Below are positions 36,307 to 44,811 of a stretch of DNA of 64,000 nucleotides, piece after piece. The stretch's first letter is position 1, and every line of letters starts with the position of its first letter. The position numbers and the translations under genes were made by a program. The notes under the pieces are model-generated. The model did no database searches, was not told where the DNA came from, and saw nothing but the letters and a program-made list of their open reading frames with translations. This DNA comes from JBNKEI01 sp050288705 (GTDB lineage Bacteria > Myxococcota > Myxococcia > Myxococcales > UBA5297): NCBI GenBank assembly GCA_050288705.1, contig JBNKEI010000093.1, forward strand, positions 1 to 64,000, written 5' to 3'.

Positions 36307-37347
36307 CTAAAATCCGCACACCACAGCGTGGGCAACAATATATATGTCACCAGATGTTGCCACTATAAAGGCATCATTCGTTAGTGCACCCAAATCCCCA
36401 TGTATGAAAGGATATTGTCCTGGGGCTACAGTATAATCATCATTTACATCCCGGGCTAAGATTTCATTGCCCACCCAAAGATGTGTTTCATTCAATGTAT
36501 AGCCGGCATCCATACTGTATGTTACCGTAGCAGTTGTGCCATTGTAATCGAGGAATAGTGTTCCTACTATTGTTCCTTTGGTTATGTCACTCTGCCCGGC
36601 GCCAGCGTAAATATCAAATTCATAATTGCCCTGCCCCAATGACCCAATGCTCCATCCCCAACGATTGAAATCGCCGATACCGTCTCCACTCTCATCAATT
36701 TCAAGGAAAGAGTTGGTTGTATCGCTGTCAATGGCATTTGTTCCGCCGCCGTATGTAAACGCGGTCTCGCATTTATCGCCTCCGCCTGAAGTGCTGCAGT
36801 TAAGGGTAATGGTGAAATAAGTACCCCACATACCTTGTTCCACAAACCGGTCTCCGTCTGCCCAGCCTGTCTCGGTTTGGATAACATTGCCGCCGCTATC
36901 TACTTTTCGAAGGGAAGCATGCGCAGCAACAAAATAATTGGCGTCATCTGCTGGGCACGAAAAACCAATACTAGCTAGCGGTACGGACACTGTGTAAACC
37001 GTGGCACCAGTAATATCTCCAGACGCATAGGGAAAGTTTCCAATTTTGGGGTTACCCTGTCTAGTCTGCGGCATGTCAGCGATTTCTGATCCAACCCACA
37101 GATGAGTTTCTTCCAATTGCCACCCACCTGATGTTTCATAGACAATTAGGAGATCATCTCCGTTGACTTCAGCGCATACACTTCCCGCGTTAATTGTCTG
37201 TCCAGCATAAAGAATTTCGCAGTGAACACCGCTGCTATTGGCAGTAGCCACGGTTGCAGCAAGGCTCTGGTTTGTTGAGGCAACCAAAACAAAGAACATA
37301 GCTGCCATAAACACACAAGGTAGTTTAGTTATAACTTTTGTTTTCAT
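36307..37347 (-). CDS. Secreted protein with two copies of an unnamed beta domain
   Basis: A 346-residue protein with a signal peptide (CVFMAAMFFVLVASTNQSLA). Two related domains of about 110-130 residues lie at about 40-165 and 240-346. Both contain an IYAG(A/Q) start, a strand ending in Y, then (W/Y)xLxETHLWVG(S/N)EI, a P-G-(N/Q)-(F/Y)PF or NFPY stretch, and near the end YFVAAHA or YIVAHAVV. I recall this ETHL.VG / AHA.V combination from uncharacterised exported proteins but know no name or function. An acidic, Asp/Gly-rich segment (DGIGDFNRWGW) joins the domains. Conserved Cys occur in the first copy. GAAAGG seven bases upstream of ATG 37347 supports the start. It stands alone between a terminator and a long non-coding region. 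Confidence 0.75.
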   Translation of the reverse strand: MKTKVITKLPCVFMAAMFFVLVASTNQSLAATVATANSSGVHCEILYAGQTINAGSVCAEVNGDDLLIVYETSGGWQLEETHLWVGSEIADMPQTRQGNPKIGNFPYASGDITGATVYTVSVPLASIGFSCPADDANYFVAAHASLRKVDSGGNVIQTETGWADGDRFVEQGMWGTYFTITLNCSTSGGGDKCETAFTYGGGTNAIDSDTTNSFLEIDESGDGIGDFNRWGWSIGSLGQGNYEFDIYAGAGQSDITKGTIVGTLFLDYNGTTATVTYSMDAGYTLNETHLWVGNEILARDVNDDYTVAPGQYPFIHGDLGALTNDAFIVATSGDIYIVAHAVVCGF

Positions 37348-38118
37348 TTTAAGCCTTTCAATTATTTTTGAGGTGGTTTTTTTGAAAGCGGCACAAAAAC
37401 TGATTTCTTAAATCGGATTCATTCCTCCCCTATTGTTCTACTATTAGGCAAAATGGCGTATACATAAATAGAAATCGATAGCAAAATATCTAAGATTAAA
37501 TATATGTCAATCAAGAAATAGCAATTTTATTTTGTAGACATATGTATGAATTTGTCATTGTCACTATTCTGAGAACAGATATCTATTGTCGAGTCGAAAA
37601 CGGTCCCCGCCCTAACCTTTAATGGAAATTTGTAGAACGCAGTCCCCACAATTGTCCGTCCTAATGCCACTGTCGGGTTCTGTCGCATTAAGATTTTTAC
37701 CATACTGACAGTGAATTTTTATAATTATCCAAGAAATAAACAATTATATTTAATAAGCCAAGCCTTTGCTTTTATTTCACCAATCTTGGTGAACGCTTCG
37801 AGCACTTCTTTGATGTCCTTGCGAGTTAGTCTGTCAAAAAATTTTCGCGACTTGAAATGACTTATAAAATTTCGATACTTATACAATTAGTCACTTCACT
37901 TCTCTTTGATTTCGTAGTTGGTCATAGCATATTCACTTGGGCTATAAGTCCGCGCTTCGCCTTCTGCGCTGCATTTTGGCGAGAGAATAGGTGTTTTGAT
38001 AGTGAATCTAATGTAATCACGATGGAATTATTTTTCATACACCGGTAACGCGGTTCATTCTTTCGTAGAATTGTCCTCCCACAAATAATACGGCACGGTC
38101 ATTGCTTATCTAGAGGTA
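37348..38118. other. 771-nt AT-rich intergenic region
   Basis: The longest stretch without an intact gene in the window. It must contain the promoter of the minus-strand secreted protein (leader near 37350-37500) and of the plus-strand SGNH lipoprotein. Short frames occur on both strands but none has a good start. A protein-like fragment at 37725-37921 is listed separately. Around 37605-37680 a GC-richer island stands out from the AT-rich surroundings. I see no tRNA or complete mobile element. Confidence 0.5.
37725..37921 (-). pseudogene. Possible decayed gene fragment
   Basis: On the minus strand the frame is open from 37921 down to a TAA at 37725-37727, with no usable start. Its last 40 or so residues look protein-like (KSRKFFDRLTRKDIKEVLEA, then TKIGEIKAKAWLIKYN), unlike the surrounding AT-rich non-coding DNA. 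Just upstream a second frame ends in YAMTNYEIKEK. This could be the 3' remnant of a broken gene or an old insertion. I do not recognise the family. Confidence 0.25.
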
Positions 38119-39312
38119 ATGAATCAATTTATCAAAACCTTGGTTTTGCTGAACATTTTTCTAGAAATAGGCTGTGGTAGTCAAAATCGCCTTTCACCAT
38201 CGGACGCTATGCCAGAAACAGAAAGCAATAATTCGTCGTCTTCGGAAGTTCCTCCTGCTCTTTTACCCTACTTCCAGGTAGTTACCGCCAGCACTGTTCC
38301 TTACAATCAAGAATTTTCAACACTTACTACGTTTCGCATTCCCTTTAGATCCATGAAGTCAGGCACCCAGGTACAGCTCGCATTGCGCAGTGGAGCTATT
38401 CCTCTACAAATTCGTGGAACATGGATTGGCCAACACCTCGGGTTAGGCAGAACTAAAAAAAACACACCATTGCTTTTTTCGGGAAAGCACGACTTGGTTG
38501 TTCCTGCCCATACCGAGGTAATTTCCGATGCCCTCTCCTACCCCATGGTTTCTAATGAACGTTTTGCCATTTCTATTACTGCTTCTGGAGGAATGCCGCA
38601 GGGGCAAGACATTGTCAATGACGGAATGCTAGCTGAAGGGAACTGGGGTGAAAGCGAAACTATAGACGGCACTGCCGAACCAACGATTTATGGCATAAAA
38701 TGGGTCGCGGTTTTTGGGCCTCCCCAAAAAATTATCGCTGTGCTGGGAGACAGTATTGGTGCAGGGATGGCATCGCAAGGCTTGGAAGACCGATTTATTG
38801 AAGTTGCTCAGCAGGAGCTACGGTATCCAGTAGTAGACGCCTCTGAAGGTGGCGATGGAGTAGAAAGAGCTTACGATCGCATTGTTTCCGACGTTTTCAA
38901 CCCGCCAGGTATTACTGATTGCGTCGTACAAGTTGGAACCAACGATCTCCATCGAGAAGATGCAGATTTCGTTATTCGCGGTTTGCGACGAATATTCACT
39001 AAGCTCAGAGAAAGAGAAATCCGGCCATGGGGAGGAACCATTCTTCCCAAGGGAGAAGGTAACCTTACACTAGGTGGCGAGAAGGTTCGCCAGGAAATCA
39101 ACCAGTTTATTAAAACAACCCCGTTGGTAGAGGGGGTAGTAGATTTTGCGACCGCAGTTGCCGATCCCTTGAACCCTTCCCATCCACGCCAGGGCATGCT
39201 CTCACAAGATGGTATTCATCCTAGCAGCGCAGGCCATCGCGCCATGGCTCGTGCTCTGGTGCAAGCCATACGCGCTAAAGAATCTCCCGGATATGAAGAT
39301 AATGCACAGTAA
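38119..39312 (+). CDS. SGNH/GDSL hydrolase lipoprotein
   Basis: A 397-residue exported protein. The N-terminus is hydrophobic and ends at IGCGSQ (Cys about residue 19), consistent with a lipoprotein, followed by a Ser/Asn-rich tether. Residues 45-200 form an unassigned beta-rich domain. The SGNH catalytic domain follows: AVLGDSIGAGM with the nucleophile Ser (about 211), a Gly in EGGDG, VQVGTNDLHR with the Asn (about 274), and DGIHPSSAGH with the Asp-His pair (about 364-367). Members hydrolyse esters, including acetyl groups on polysaccharides. The substrate is unknown. Expected location: periplasmic side of a membrane. Confidence 0.88.
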   Translation: MNQFIKTLVLLNIFLEIGCGSQNRLSPSDAMPETESNNSSSSEVPPALLPYFQVVTASTVPYNQEFSTLTTFRIPFRSMKSGTQVQLALRSGAIPLQIRGTWIGQHLGLGRTKKNTPLLFSGKHDLVVPAHTEVISDALSYPMVSNERFAISITASGGMPQGQDIVNDGMLAEGNWGESETIDGTAEPTIYGIKWVAVFGPPQKIIAVLGDSIGAGMASQGLEDRFIEVAQQELRYPVVDASEGGDGVERAYDRIVSDVFNPPGITDCVVQVGTNDLHREDADFVIRGLRRIFTKLREREIRPWGGTILPKGEGNLTLGGEKVRQEINQFIKTTPLVEGVVDFATAVADPLNPSHPRQGMLSQDGIHPSSAGHRAMARALVQAIRAKESPGYEDNAQ

Positions 39313-39482
39313 TCGCAAAAATTTCATAGCATCTTTGAATTAAATGGAAGGCAATCACTGATTGACCTTCATAAATATCAACAACATAACGCTCAAGTGT
39401 TCTCAATACAGCGTTGGCTTAGTTAATGAATAGCTCTTGGGGGACTAGACCCTTAGGCAATCTATGCGGGGCGGGGATCCCG

Positions 39483-39516
39483 GCAGCCGTCCAATAATCG
39501 TGGACGGCTGCTTTGG
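39483..39516 (+). terminator. Intrinsic terminator between convergent genes
   Basis: A perfect 11-bp stem, GCAGCCGTCCA at 39483-39493 with TGGACGGCTGC at 39501-39511, and a 7-nt loop, followed by TTTGGTT on the plus strand. It would end the SGNH transcript; on the minus strand the hairpin lacks a T-tract but lies immediately after the stop of the PEGA gene. Confidence 0.65.
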
Positions 39517-40641
39517 TTAAAATTGTCCGGAAATTCCTGCTTGAGCTCCAGAGGCGGAAGGCACAAACCAGAAAAGATAGGCTCCACTTCCTGCAACCAT
39601 AGCCGTCCCCAGGCCTAATAGAACCAATCCGGAGTTGCGAGCTGAGCGGAAATTACTTGATTTCTCTCGAGCTACGTCAAAATCGCTATAACGAACATTG
39701 CCTCCGCTTGTAATCTTTTCTCGCGCCTCATTTCGGAATGATACCGCCCGAAGCTCTTGCACTACTCCGCCCAGAAGAAGAGTAGCGCCAATGGCTGCAC
39801 CTGCGTACCCCGGCCACTTAGGAAGGAAATAAGTTGAATTAGTTGCTGTACTTTCAGTTTGCGGAGAAGTTTTTTCCCCATCCACCAAATTCACTATTTC
39901 GGGCAAGGGAATGGATTCATTGCTTTCCTCCAGTGGAGGGGGTGGAGGTAACGCAATAGAATTAGAAGAAACCGCGCGATTCCAGGTAGAATAAGAAACT
40001 AAAGGAGTGGTTTTATTATCTTTGAATGAAACCAGCACCGTTTTATTAAACTCAACTTTTACTTTTTTTGAGCCTGACTTTCCTTTCACTTTCCTTTCAA
40101 TCTTATAAGTTCCCACTGGCAAGACAAACGGTTCGCCGTCCTTAACTTCTTTGCTATCTATCCACAATTTCCCAGTGCGTGTCGCGCTAAGTACTAATTG
40201 CCCAACATATTTTTCCTTGGCCTTAAGTTGGAGGACTTTTCCGCGAGCAACCAATATTAGGTCTTCAAAGTCATTTCTGACTTTCTCGGTAAGCTTTATT
40301 GCCTTACTTCGTTCCGAGGAGTCAACCAAGACTACCGAAACTAAGTATCCATTTTTCAACTTTTTTAACGAATAATAAAAAATCTCCTGGGCATTTACCG
40401 ACTTTCCACGTCCTGCCAAGCATGCAAATTGTCCCCGCTGACATTTACCAGAGCCTTTTGCGCTAGTTACTACGTTCAGATATTCCAAATTCTCTAGCTC
40501 TGCATGAATAGCCTTTTTTACCCTAAGGACGTCTTTAGCGGGAATCCCTTCAGAAACAATGGGATAAATTGCAATAGTCGGCTTTGGAGCGGCCCAACTC
40601 ATTCCTCCCCACGCCAAAAAAGCTACTACTAACCAACGCAT
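39517..40641 (-). CDS. Exported PEGA-domain protein with a C-terminal membrane anchor
   Basis: A 374-residue protein. The signal peptide is clear (RWLVVAFLAWGGMSWA). Residues 20-150 form an alpha/beta domain of the type that often precedes PEGA repeats (TIAIYPIVSEGIPAKDVL). A PEGA-like beta sandwich lies at about 155-215 (GKLWIDSKEVKDGEPFVLPVGTYKIERKVKGK), then a Pro-rich linker (LPPPPPLEES), and two hydrophobic segments near residues 275-295 and 340-360. ATG 40641 has GGAGG five bases upstream; an upstream ATG at 40686 is unlikely. PEGA domains are thought to bind surface layers or polysaccharide. Two kinases in the window carry similar C-terminal domains. Role unknown. Confidence 0.78.
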   Translation of the reverse strand: MRWLVVAFLAWGGMSWAAPKPTIAIYPIVSEGIPAKDVLRVKKAIHAELENLEYLNVVTSAKGSGKCQRGQFACLAGRGKSVNAQEIFYYSLKKLKNGYLVSVVLVDSSERSKAIKLTEKVRNDFEDLILVARGKVLQLKAKEKYVGQLVLSATRTGKLWIDSKEVKDGEPFVLPVGTYKIERKVKGKSGSKKVKVEFNKTVLVSFKDNKTTPLVSYSTWNRAVSSNSIALPPPPPLEESNESIPLPEIVNLVDGEKTSPQTESTATNSTYFLPKWPGYAGAAIGATLLLGGVVQELRAVSFRNEAREKITSGGNVRYSDFDVAREKSSNFRSARNSGLVLLGLGTAMVAGSGAYLFWFVPSASGAQAGISGQF

Positions 40642-40721
40642 GAGTCCTCCAGGTACAAGGCTTGAGCATAGGTCTTGACATACCATAACGTAGCACCTTT
40701 AATGGGGTTACCATACCTTGT

Positions 40722-43298
40722 TTATTCAAGCAAGCTATTGCTTAAGGCAGCTTTTCGGTGTTTCTCGAATACGATCGCCTCATTTTTAATGCGAACCCAC
40801 ACTTGATCCCCACTTTGAATCTTTCTTTGAATAATTTGCTCAGCCAAAGGTGCTTCTACCAATCGCTGAACTGCTTGCCGCAGTGGACGTGCTCCTAATT
40901 CGGAATCAAACCCCCCGTGGACCAGCAAATACTCCACCGCTTCCGGAGTAGCTTGATAACCAATCCCTTTCTCATTTTGAAGACGCCGAGACGAATCGCG
41001 GAGAACAATCTGAGCGATTTGGGAAATCTCTTCCTTTTTGAGCGGTTCAAAAACTAGACGCTCATCCAATCGATTCCAAAGCTCTGCTGACAACTGATGA
41101 CGAGCTATACTGAGCGCTCGATGCTTGGCATGGTCTGTTACTGAGCAAGAATTTTCTGCCAATCCAAACCCCAGCGGCTGATTCCTTTTTTGGAAAGCTT
41201 CCGACCCTAGATTGGCGGTCAAAATCACTACCGTGTTGGAAAAATCAATATGCCTTCCTTTTCCATCGGTCAAACGTCCTTCTTCCAAAACCTGAAGAAG
41301 AATCATCAATACCTCTCGATGTGCTTTCTCAATCTCATCCAACAACACTACTGAGGATGGGCGCTTGCGCACTGGCTCAGTTAGCTGTCCTGGTTCGCCA
41401 TACCCTACATACCCAGGAGGAGCCCCCAATAATCGAGCGACTCCGTGTGCATCTGAACACTCGGACATATCTACCCTGACCAAAGCGTCAGAACCGCCAA
41501 ATAATAGGTCGGCTAGCACTCGAGCCAATTCAGTTTTACCAACTCCAGTCGGTCCCAGAAAGATAAACGATCCCATAGGCCGGCGCGACGAAAATCCAGC
41601 GTAATTGCGCCGCACTACTCTAGCTACTTTGCCAATAACCTTTTGGTGACCAATTACTCTTTTAGCGAGCTCTTCTTCCAATTGAAGAAGGCGTTCAGAA
41701 TCAGAAAGCAACAACCTTTCTGTGGGAACTCCTGCCAATCGAGAAACAACACGCGCGATCTCGGGCACTCCTACCGTAGCAGTACCTTCCCGCCGTGATC
41801 GCGACCCGGCCAAATCAACAATCGAGATTGCTTTATCAGGAAGAAACCGATCAGAAACGTATTTAGAAGCTAACGCAGCAGCAGCTTGTAGAGCAGAACG
41901 CTCGTAGGTCACCCCATGATGCGCCTCATATCGGCCAATTATCCCTGCCAATATCAGCTCAGTTTCGGCTACCGAAGGCTCGCAAATAGGAACCGGGGTA
42001 AAACGTCGCTCTAAAGCAGGATCCTGCTGAATAAATTTTCTGTATTCGTCATGAGTGGTAGCTCCGATGCAAGGAAAATCACCGCGAGCCAAAACACTCT
42101 TGAGTTCATTGGCTGCATCCTGTGGCCCTTCACCAGTTGACCCCGCACCAATCAGAGTGTGAATTTCGTCGATAAAAACAATAACCCGCCCGCTAGCTCG
42201 CCGCACCTCTTCTTTAATACCATTCAATTTCTCGCTAAATGATCCTCGCAAATGAGTACCTGCTACTACTGAAGCCATATCCAGCTCGACTACCAGCCTC
42301 TCGCCTATGCCTTGCCCAGATAATTCCAGTAATTTGCAGGCCACGCCCTCTACTACCGCGGTTTTTCCAACCCCTGGTTCTCCCAACAAGCAGGGATTAT
42401 TGGTGCGCCGCTTTCCCAAAATATCGATTATTTCTTCAATTTCGCCATTACGGCCAACAACGGGATCAATCTGCGCATGAGCCGCCAATTGGGTCAGATT
42501 TCTTCCCAATGAAGTTAGCCAAGGATACTCTTTCTCAGAAAGCTCGTAAAAAGAGCCAGGCACGGAAACAGCGTCTTTCTTTTCCTCGACCGGCCTATAC
42601 CAAGACTTTCTGTTTCGAGTTTGGGGAATCGATTCTAAAGGTTCTATTCGAGACTCGATTTTGGGCAAAGACTTGGGCTCACCAATCCAATCCAAAGAGC
42701 GATAGTCATTTTCTGTCCGGCTTTCTATTGCATCTGAAGGTAAAACCGGTCTATCAGTTTTGGCTGCGGGAGGTGTAGAGGGAGCAGGAGTCCTAGCGAG
42801 CCGGTTTCTAGTCAGCGACGCCAGGTTGCTTCTTGGAGACATTGCGGAAGGAGCAGAAAAACCACTACCACGTTCCAAATTCATTAGGCGTCGTGGCATG
42901 TGCCCTCCAAGGTAGTAGGAAAGGGCGGTGTTGCGCAAACTTGCCAGATTAATGCCACTGCGCTTCAACAAATCTAGTGCCAGGCTTTGACGAGTTCTAG
43001 TAATTGCAATGAGCATATGGCCACAATCGACCTCAGATTGGCTGCAGTTTTGAGCAATCTCACGAGCTCGCCCAAGCACTTCTTGAGCTACCCCTTCAGC
43101 TTCTTTAGGTGTTTTGGTCATAAGCCCCATTAATAAATCTTCATCCACTCCCCTCTCTCGCAGCAGCACTTGTGCCCGATTAGGAACAGTAAACGCGGCC
43201 AACAAAAGATGAGCTGAAGTAGTCTGGTGGCCTACATTCTTAGCAATATCTTCTGCCTCAGCAATGACCTGGGCAAGCTCAGTAGAATCAATAGCCAT
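40722..43298 (-). CDS. ClpA/ClpC-type double-ring AAA+ unfoldase without M-domain
   Basis: An Hsp100 protein of 858 residues. An N-terminal double Clp-N domain occupies residues 1-140. A long Pro/Ser/Arg-rich linker (about 140-245) follows. D1 has Walker A GEPGVGKTAV (about 305) and VIVFIDEIHTLIGAG. D2 has GPTGVGKTEL (about 581) and VVLLDEIEKAH, followed by the C-terminal small domain. D1 and D2 are joined almost directly; the coiled-coil M-domain of ClpB or ClpC is missing, as in ClpA. The ClpP-docking loop appears to be LGF (in QPLGFGLAEN). It therefore probably feeds ClpP, although clpP and clpS are not in the window. ATG 43298 is preferred; a TTG at 43310 is possible. Confidence 0.9.
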   Translation of the reverse strand: MAIDSTELAQVIAEAEDIAKNVGHQTTSAHLLLAAFTVPNRAQVLLRERGVDEDLLMGLMTKTPKEAEGVAQEVLGRAREIAQNCSQSEVDCGHMLIAITRTRQSLALDLLKRSGINLASLRNTALSYYLGGHMPRRLMNLERGSGFSAPSAMSPRSNLASLTRNRLARTPAPSTPPAAKTDRPVLPSDAIESRTENDYRSLDWIGEPKSLPKIESRIEPLESIPQTRNRKSWYRPVEEKKDAVSVPGSFYELSEKEYPWLTSLGRNLTQLAAHAQIDPVVGRNGEIEEIIDILGKRRTNNPCLLGEPGVGKTAVVEGVACKLLELSGQGIGERLVVELDMASVVAGTHLRGSFSEKLNGIKEEVRRASGRVIVFIDEIHTLIGAGSTGEGPQDAANELKSVLARGDFPCIGATTHDEYRKFIQQDPALERRFTPVPICEPSVAETELILAGIIGRYEAHHGVTYERSALQAAAALASKYVSDRFLPDKAISIVDLAGSRSRREGTATVGVPEIARVVSRLAGVPTERLLLSDSERLLQLEEELAKRVIGHQKVIGKVARVVRRNYAGFSSRRPMGSFIFLGPTGVGKTELARVLADLLFGGSDALVRVDMSECSDAHGVARLLGAPPGYVGYGEPGQLTEPVRKRPSSVVLLDEIEKAHREVLMILLQVLEEGRLTDGKGRHIDFSNTVVILTANLGSEAFQKRNQPLGFGLAENSCSVTDHAKHRALSIARHQLSAELWNRLDERLVFEPLKKEEISQIAQIVLRDSSRRLQNEKGIGYQATPEAVEYLLVHGGFDSELGARPLRQAVQRLVEAPLAEQIIQRKIQSGDQVWVRIKNEAIVFEKHRKAALSNSLLE

Positions 43299-43540
43299 GG
43301 GCTTTCGCAAAATCCCCTCGAAGATTTTTTCAACGTTCTACCCGAGCATTTGCCGATAGCCAACAAGCATTTCGTTGGTTCGTTTATTGCGTAGGTAAAC
43401 ATAGAAAAGCAGGATGATGGTGAAGACGATCTATAGGCGAAGATAACCCCATAAAGATAGCCCCAAATTAAACCCAGGGTGACTTTGCCAGCCAAAGAGC
43501 ACAAAACGGGGATTTGACAACTGCCTAAGAATTAGGAGGA

Positions 43541-43569
43541 TTGACAACAGGCCATTGCAATTTTGTCAT
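43541..43569 (+). promoter_or_regulatory. Probable sigma-70-type promoter of the DUF3419 gene
   Basis: TTGACA at 43541-43546, a 17-nt spacer and TGTCAT at 43564-43569, pointing at the gene starting at 43632. The -35 is a full consensus and the -10 matches four of six. A second TTGACAAC occurs 27 nt upstream (43514-43521), forming a direct repeat. Confidence 0.4.
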
Positions 43570-43631
43570 TCTTCACGATAGCTCAATAATCTGGTTAGTT
43601 GACCTTTTGATAAACGCTAGCATTTAGGGGA

Positions 43632-44807
43632 ATGAACTTGGGAACCGGTTGGATACCTCATGTAGCCTCTTCGATGGCACTAACCCGCACTGAAGAGCTT
43701 TCCGAAAAAATTGTCGCGAAAAGCGCCCCCCTCAAATTCTCAGTGGTAAGAGAAGACCCGCGTCTAGAAGAGAGTCTTCTCGATAGCTTGGGGTCCAGTC
43801 CAAAAAAGATTTTTTGCGTGGCGGGAGCTGGATGCTCTCTTCTGCAGATTTCTTTACGCTCTGACACCGATCAGGTGGTGGGAACAGACATCGATCCTTG
43901 CCAAGCGGCTTGGTCGCGTTTACGTTTGGCTGCCGTTCGCTTGCTAAATCGAAAAGACTTTTGCCGGTTAATGGGAATCTCGCAAATTGATCCTTCGGTC
44001 CGCGAGACACTCATGACAAAAGTAGTACAAGTCCTTCCGCCAGAAGACCGCGCTTTTTTCAAAAGTGAAAAAACCTTTTTTATAAATGGTGCTTTTGACG
44101 ATGGCATTTTCGAACGCCTATTTTCCTGCTGGCGCAGCTTCGTAGAAAAATTCTTTGCTTCCCAAAAACAACTCCAAGACTTTTTCGACGGTCACCCTTT
44201 GGCTATCCAGGCCATAATCCAATCGGAATTATGGCCAGTTTCTTTTGATCTATTTTTTCATCAGCGGCTTCTAAAAGCGCTTTTCGGCAGTAACGCTCTC
44301 CAGCACGCACCTCCAGGCAGCTATCCTCGCTACTTTCAAGCACGTTTTGAATGGGCGCTAGCGCAGCCCGAGGCGTCACGCAATCCATATCTTTCCCATG
44401 TCTTGCGCGGTAGATACGGACCACTCGATCAACCCTATGCCTTGCCTGACTTTTTGCAATCATCAAACTATGATCGCCTAGCGGAAAGCGTTGGCAAAGT
44501 GACTTGCTTGACCGGAAACATAGAGGAAACTCTCGCTTCCTATCCTGGTCCGTACCATCTCATTCAGTTATCCAACATTCTCGACTGGTCCACCGAAGAG
44601 GATTCAGAAGCGATTGCCAAGCCGGTTTTGGAAAACCTGGCGCCAGGAGGATACCTTCTTGTTCGACAACTCAACAATGTTAGACCCCTGCCTAGCCTAT
44701 GGATGCGAGAATTGGATTTCGACCCAACTGTGGAACGTGAACTTCTCTCTACTGATCGCAGTTTTTTCTACTCAGCAATCCGCGTAGGAAAAAAACCAGC
44801 AAAATAG
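43632..44807 (+). CDS. DUF3419 (BtaA-like) SAM-dependent aminocarboxypropyl transferase
   Basis: A 391-residue protein of the DUF3419 family, whose characterised member BtaA moves the 3-amino-3-carboxypropyl group of S-adenosylmethionine to diacylglycerol in betaine-lipid synthesis. The family pattern is clear: VREDPRLEESLLDSLG, then a Rossmann loop KIFCVAGAGCSLL and VVGTDIDPCQAAWSRLRLAA, and a late HLIQLSNILDW segment before LAPGGYLLVRQ. The methyltransferase partner BtaB is not adjacent, so the product could stop at the homoserine-type lipid or be something else. ATG 43632 has AGGGG close upstream; ATG 43674 is an alternative. No signal peptide or transmembrane helix is seen. Confidence 0.8.
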   Translation: MNLGTGWIPHVASSMALTRTEELSEKIVAKSAPLKFSVVREDPRLEESLLDSLGSSPKKIFCVAGAGCSLLQISLRSDTDQVVGTDIDPCQAAWSRLRLAAVRLLNRKDFCRLMGISQIDPSVRETLMTKVVQVLPPEDRAFFKSEKTFFINGAFDDGIFERLFSCWRSFVEKFFASQKQLQDFFDGHPLAIQAIIQSELWPVSFDLFFHQRLLKALFGSNALQHAPPGSYPRYFQARFEWALAQPEASRNPYLSHVLRGRYGPLDQPYALPDFLQSSNYDRLAESVGKVTCLTGNIEETLASYPGPYHLIQLSNILDWSTEEDSEAIAKPVLENLAPGGYLLVRQLNNVRPLPSLWMRELDFDPTVERELLSTDRSFFYSAIRVGKKPAK

Positions 44808-44811
44808 CCGT

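Noticed and set aside
37857..38048. A 63-residue plus-strand frame with a hydrophobic start
   Set aside because: No ribosome binding site, and it is antisense to the more protein-like fragment at 37725-37921.
43232..43504. A 90-residue minus-strand frame overlapping the Clp ATPase start
   Set aside because: Overlaps the Clp gene in another frame over 66 bases and has no recognisable domain; likely leader DNA.
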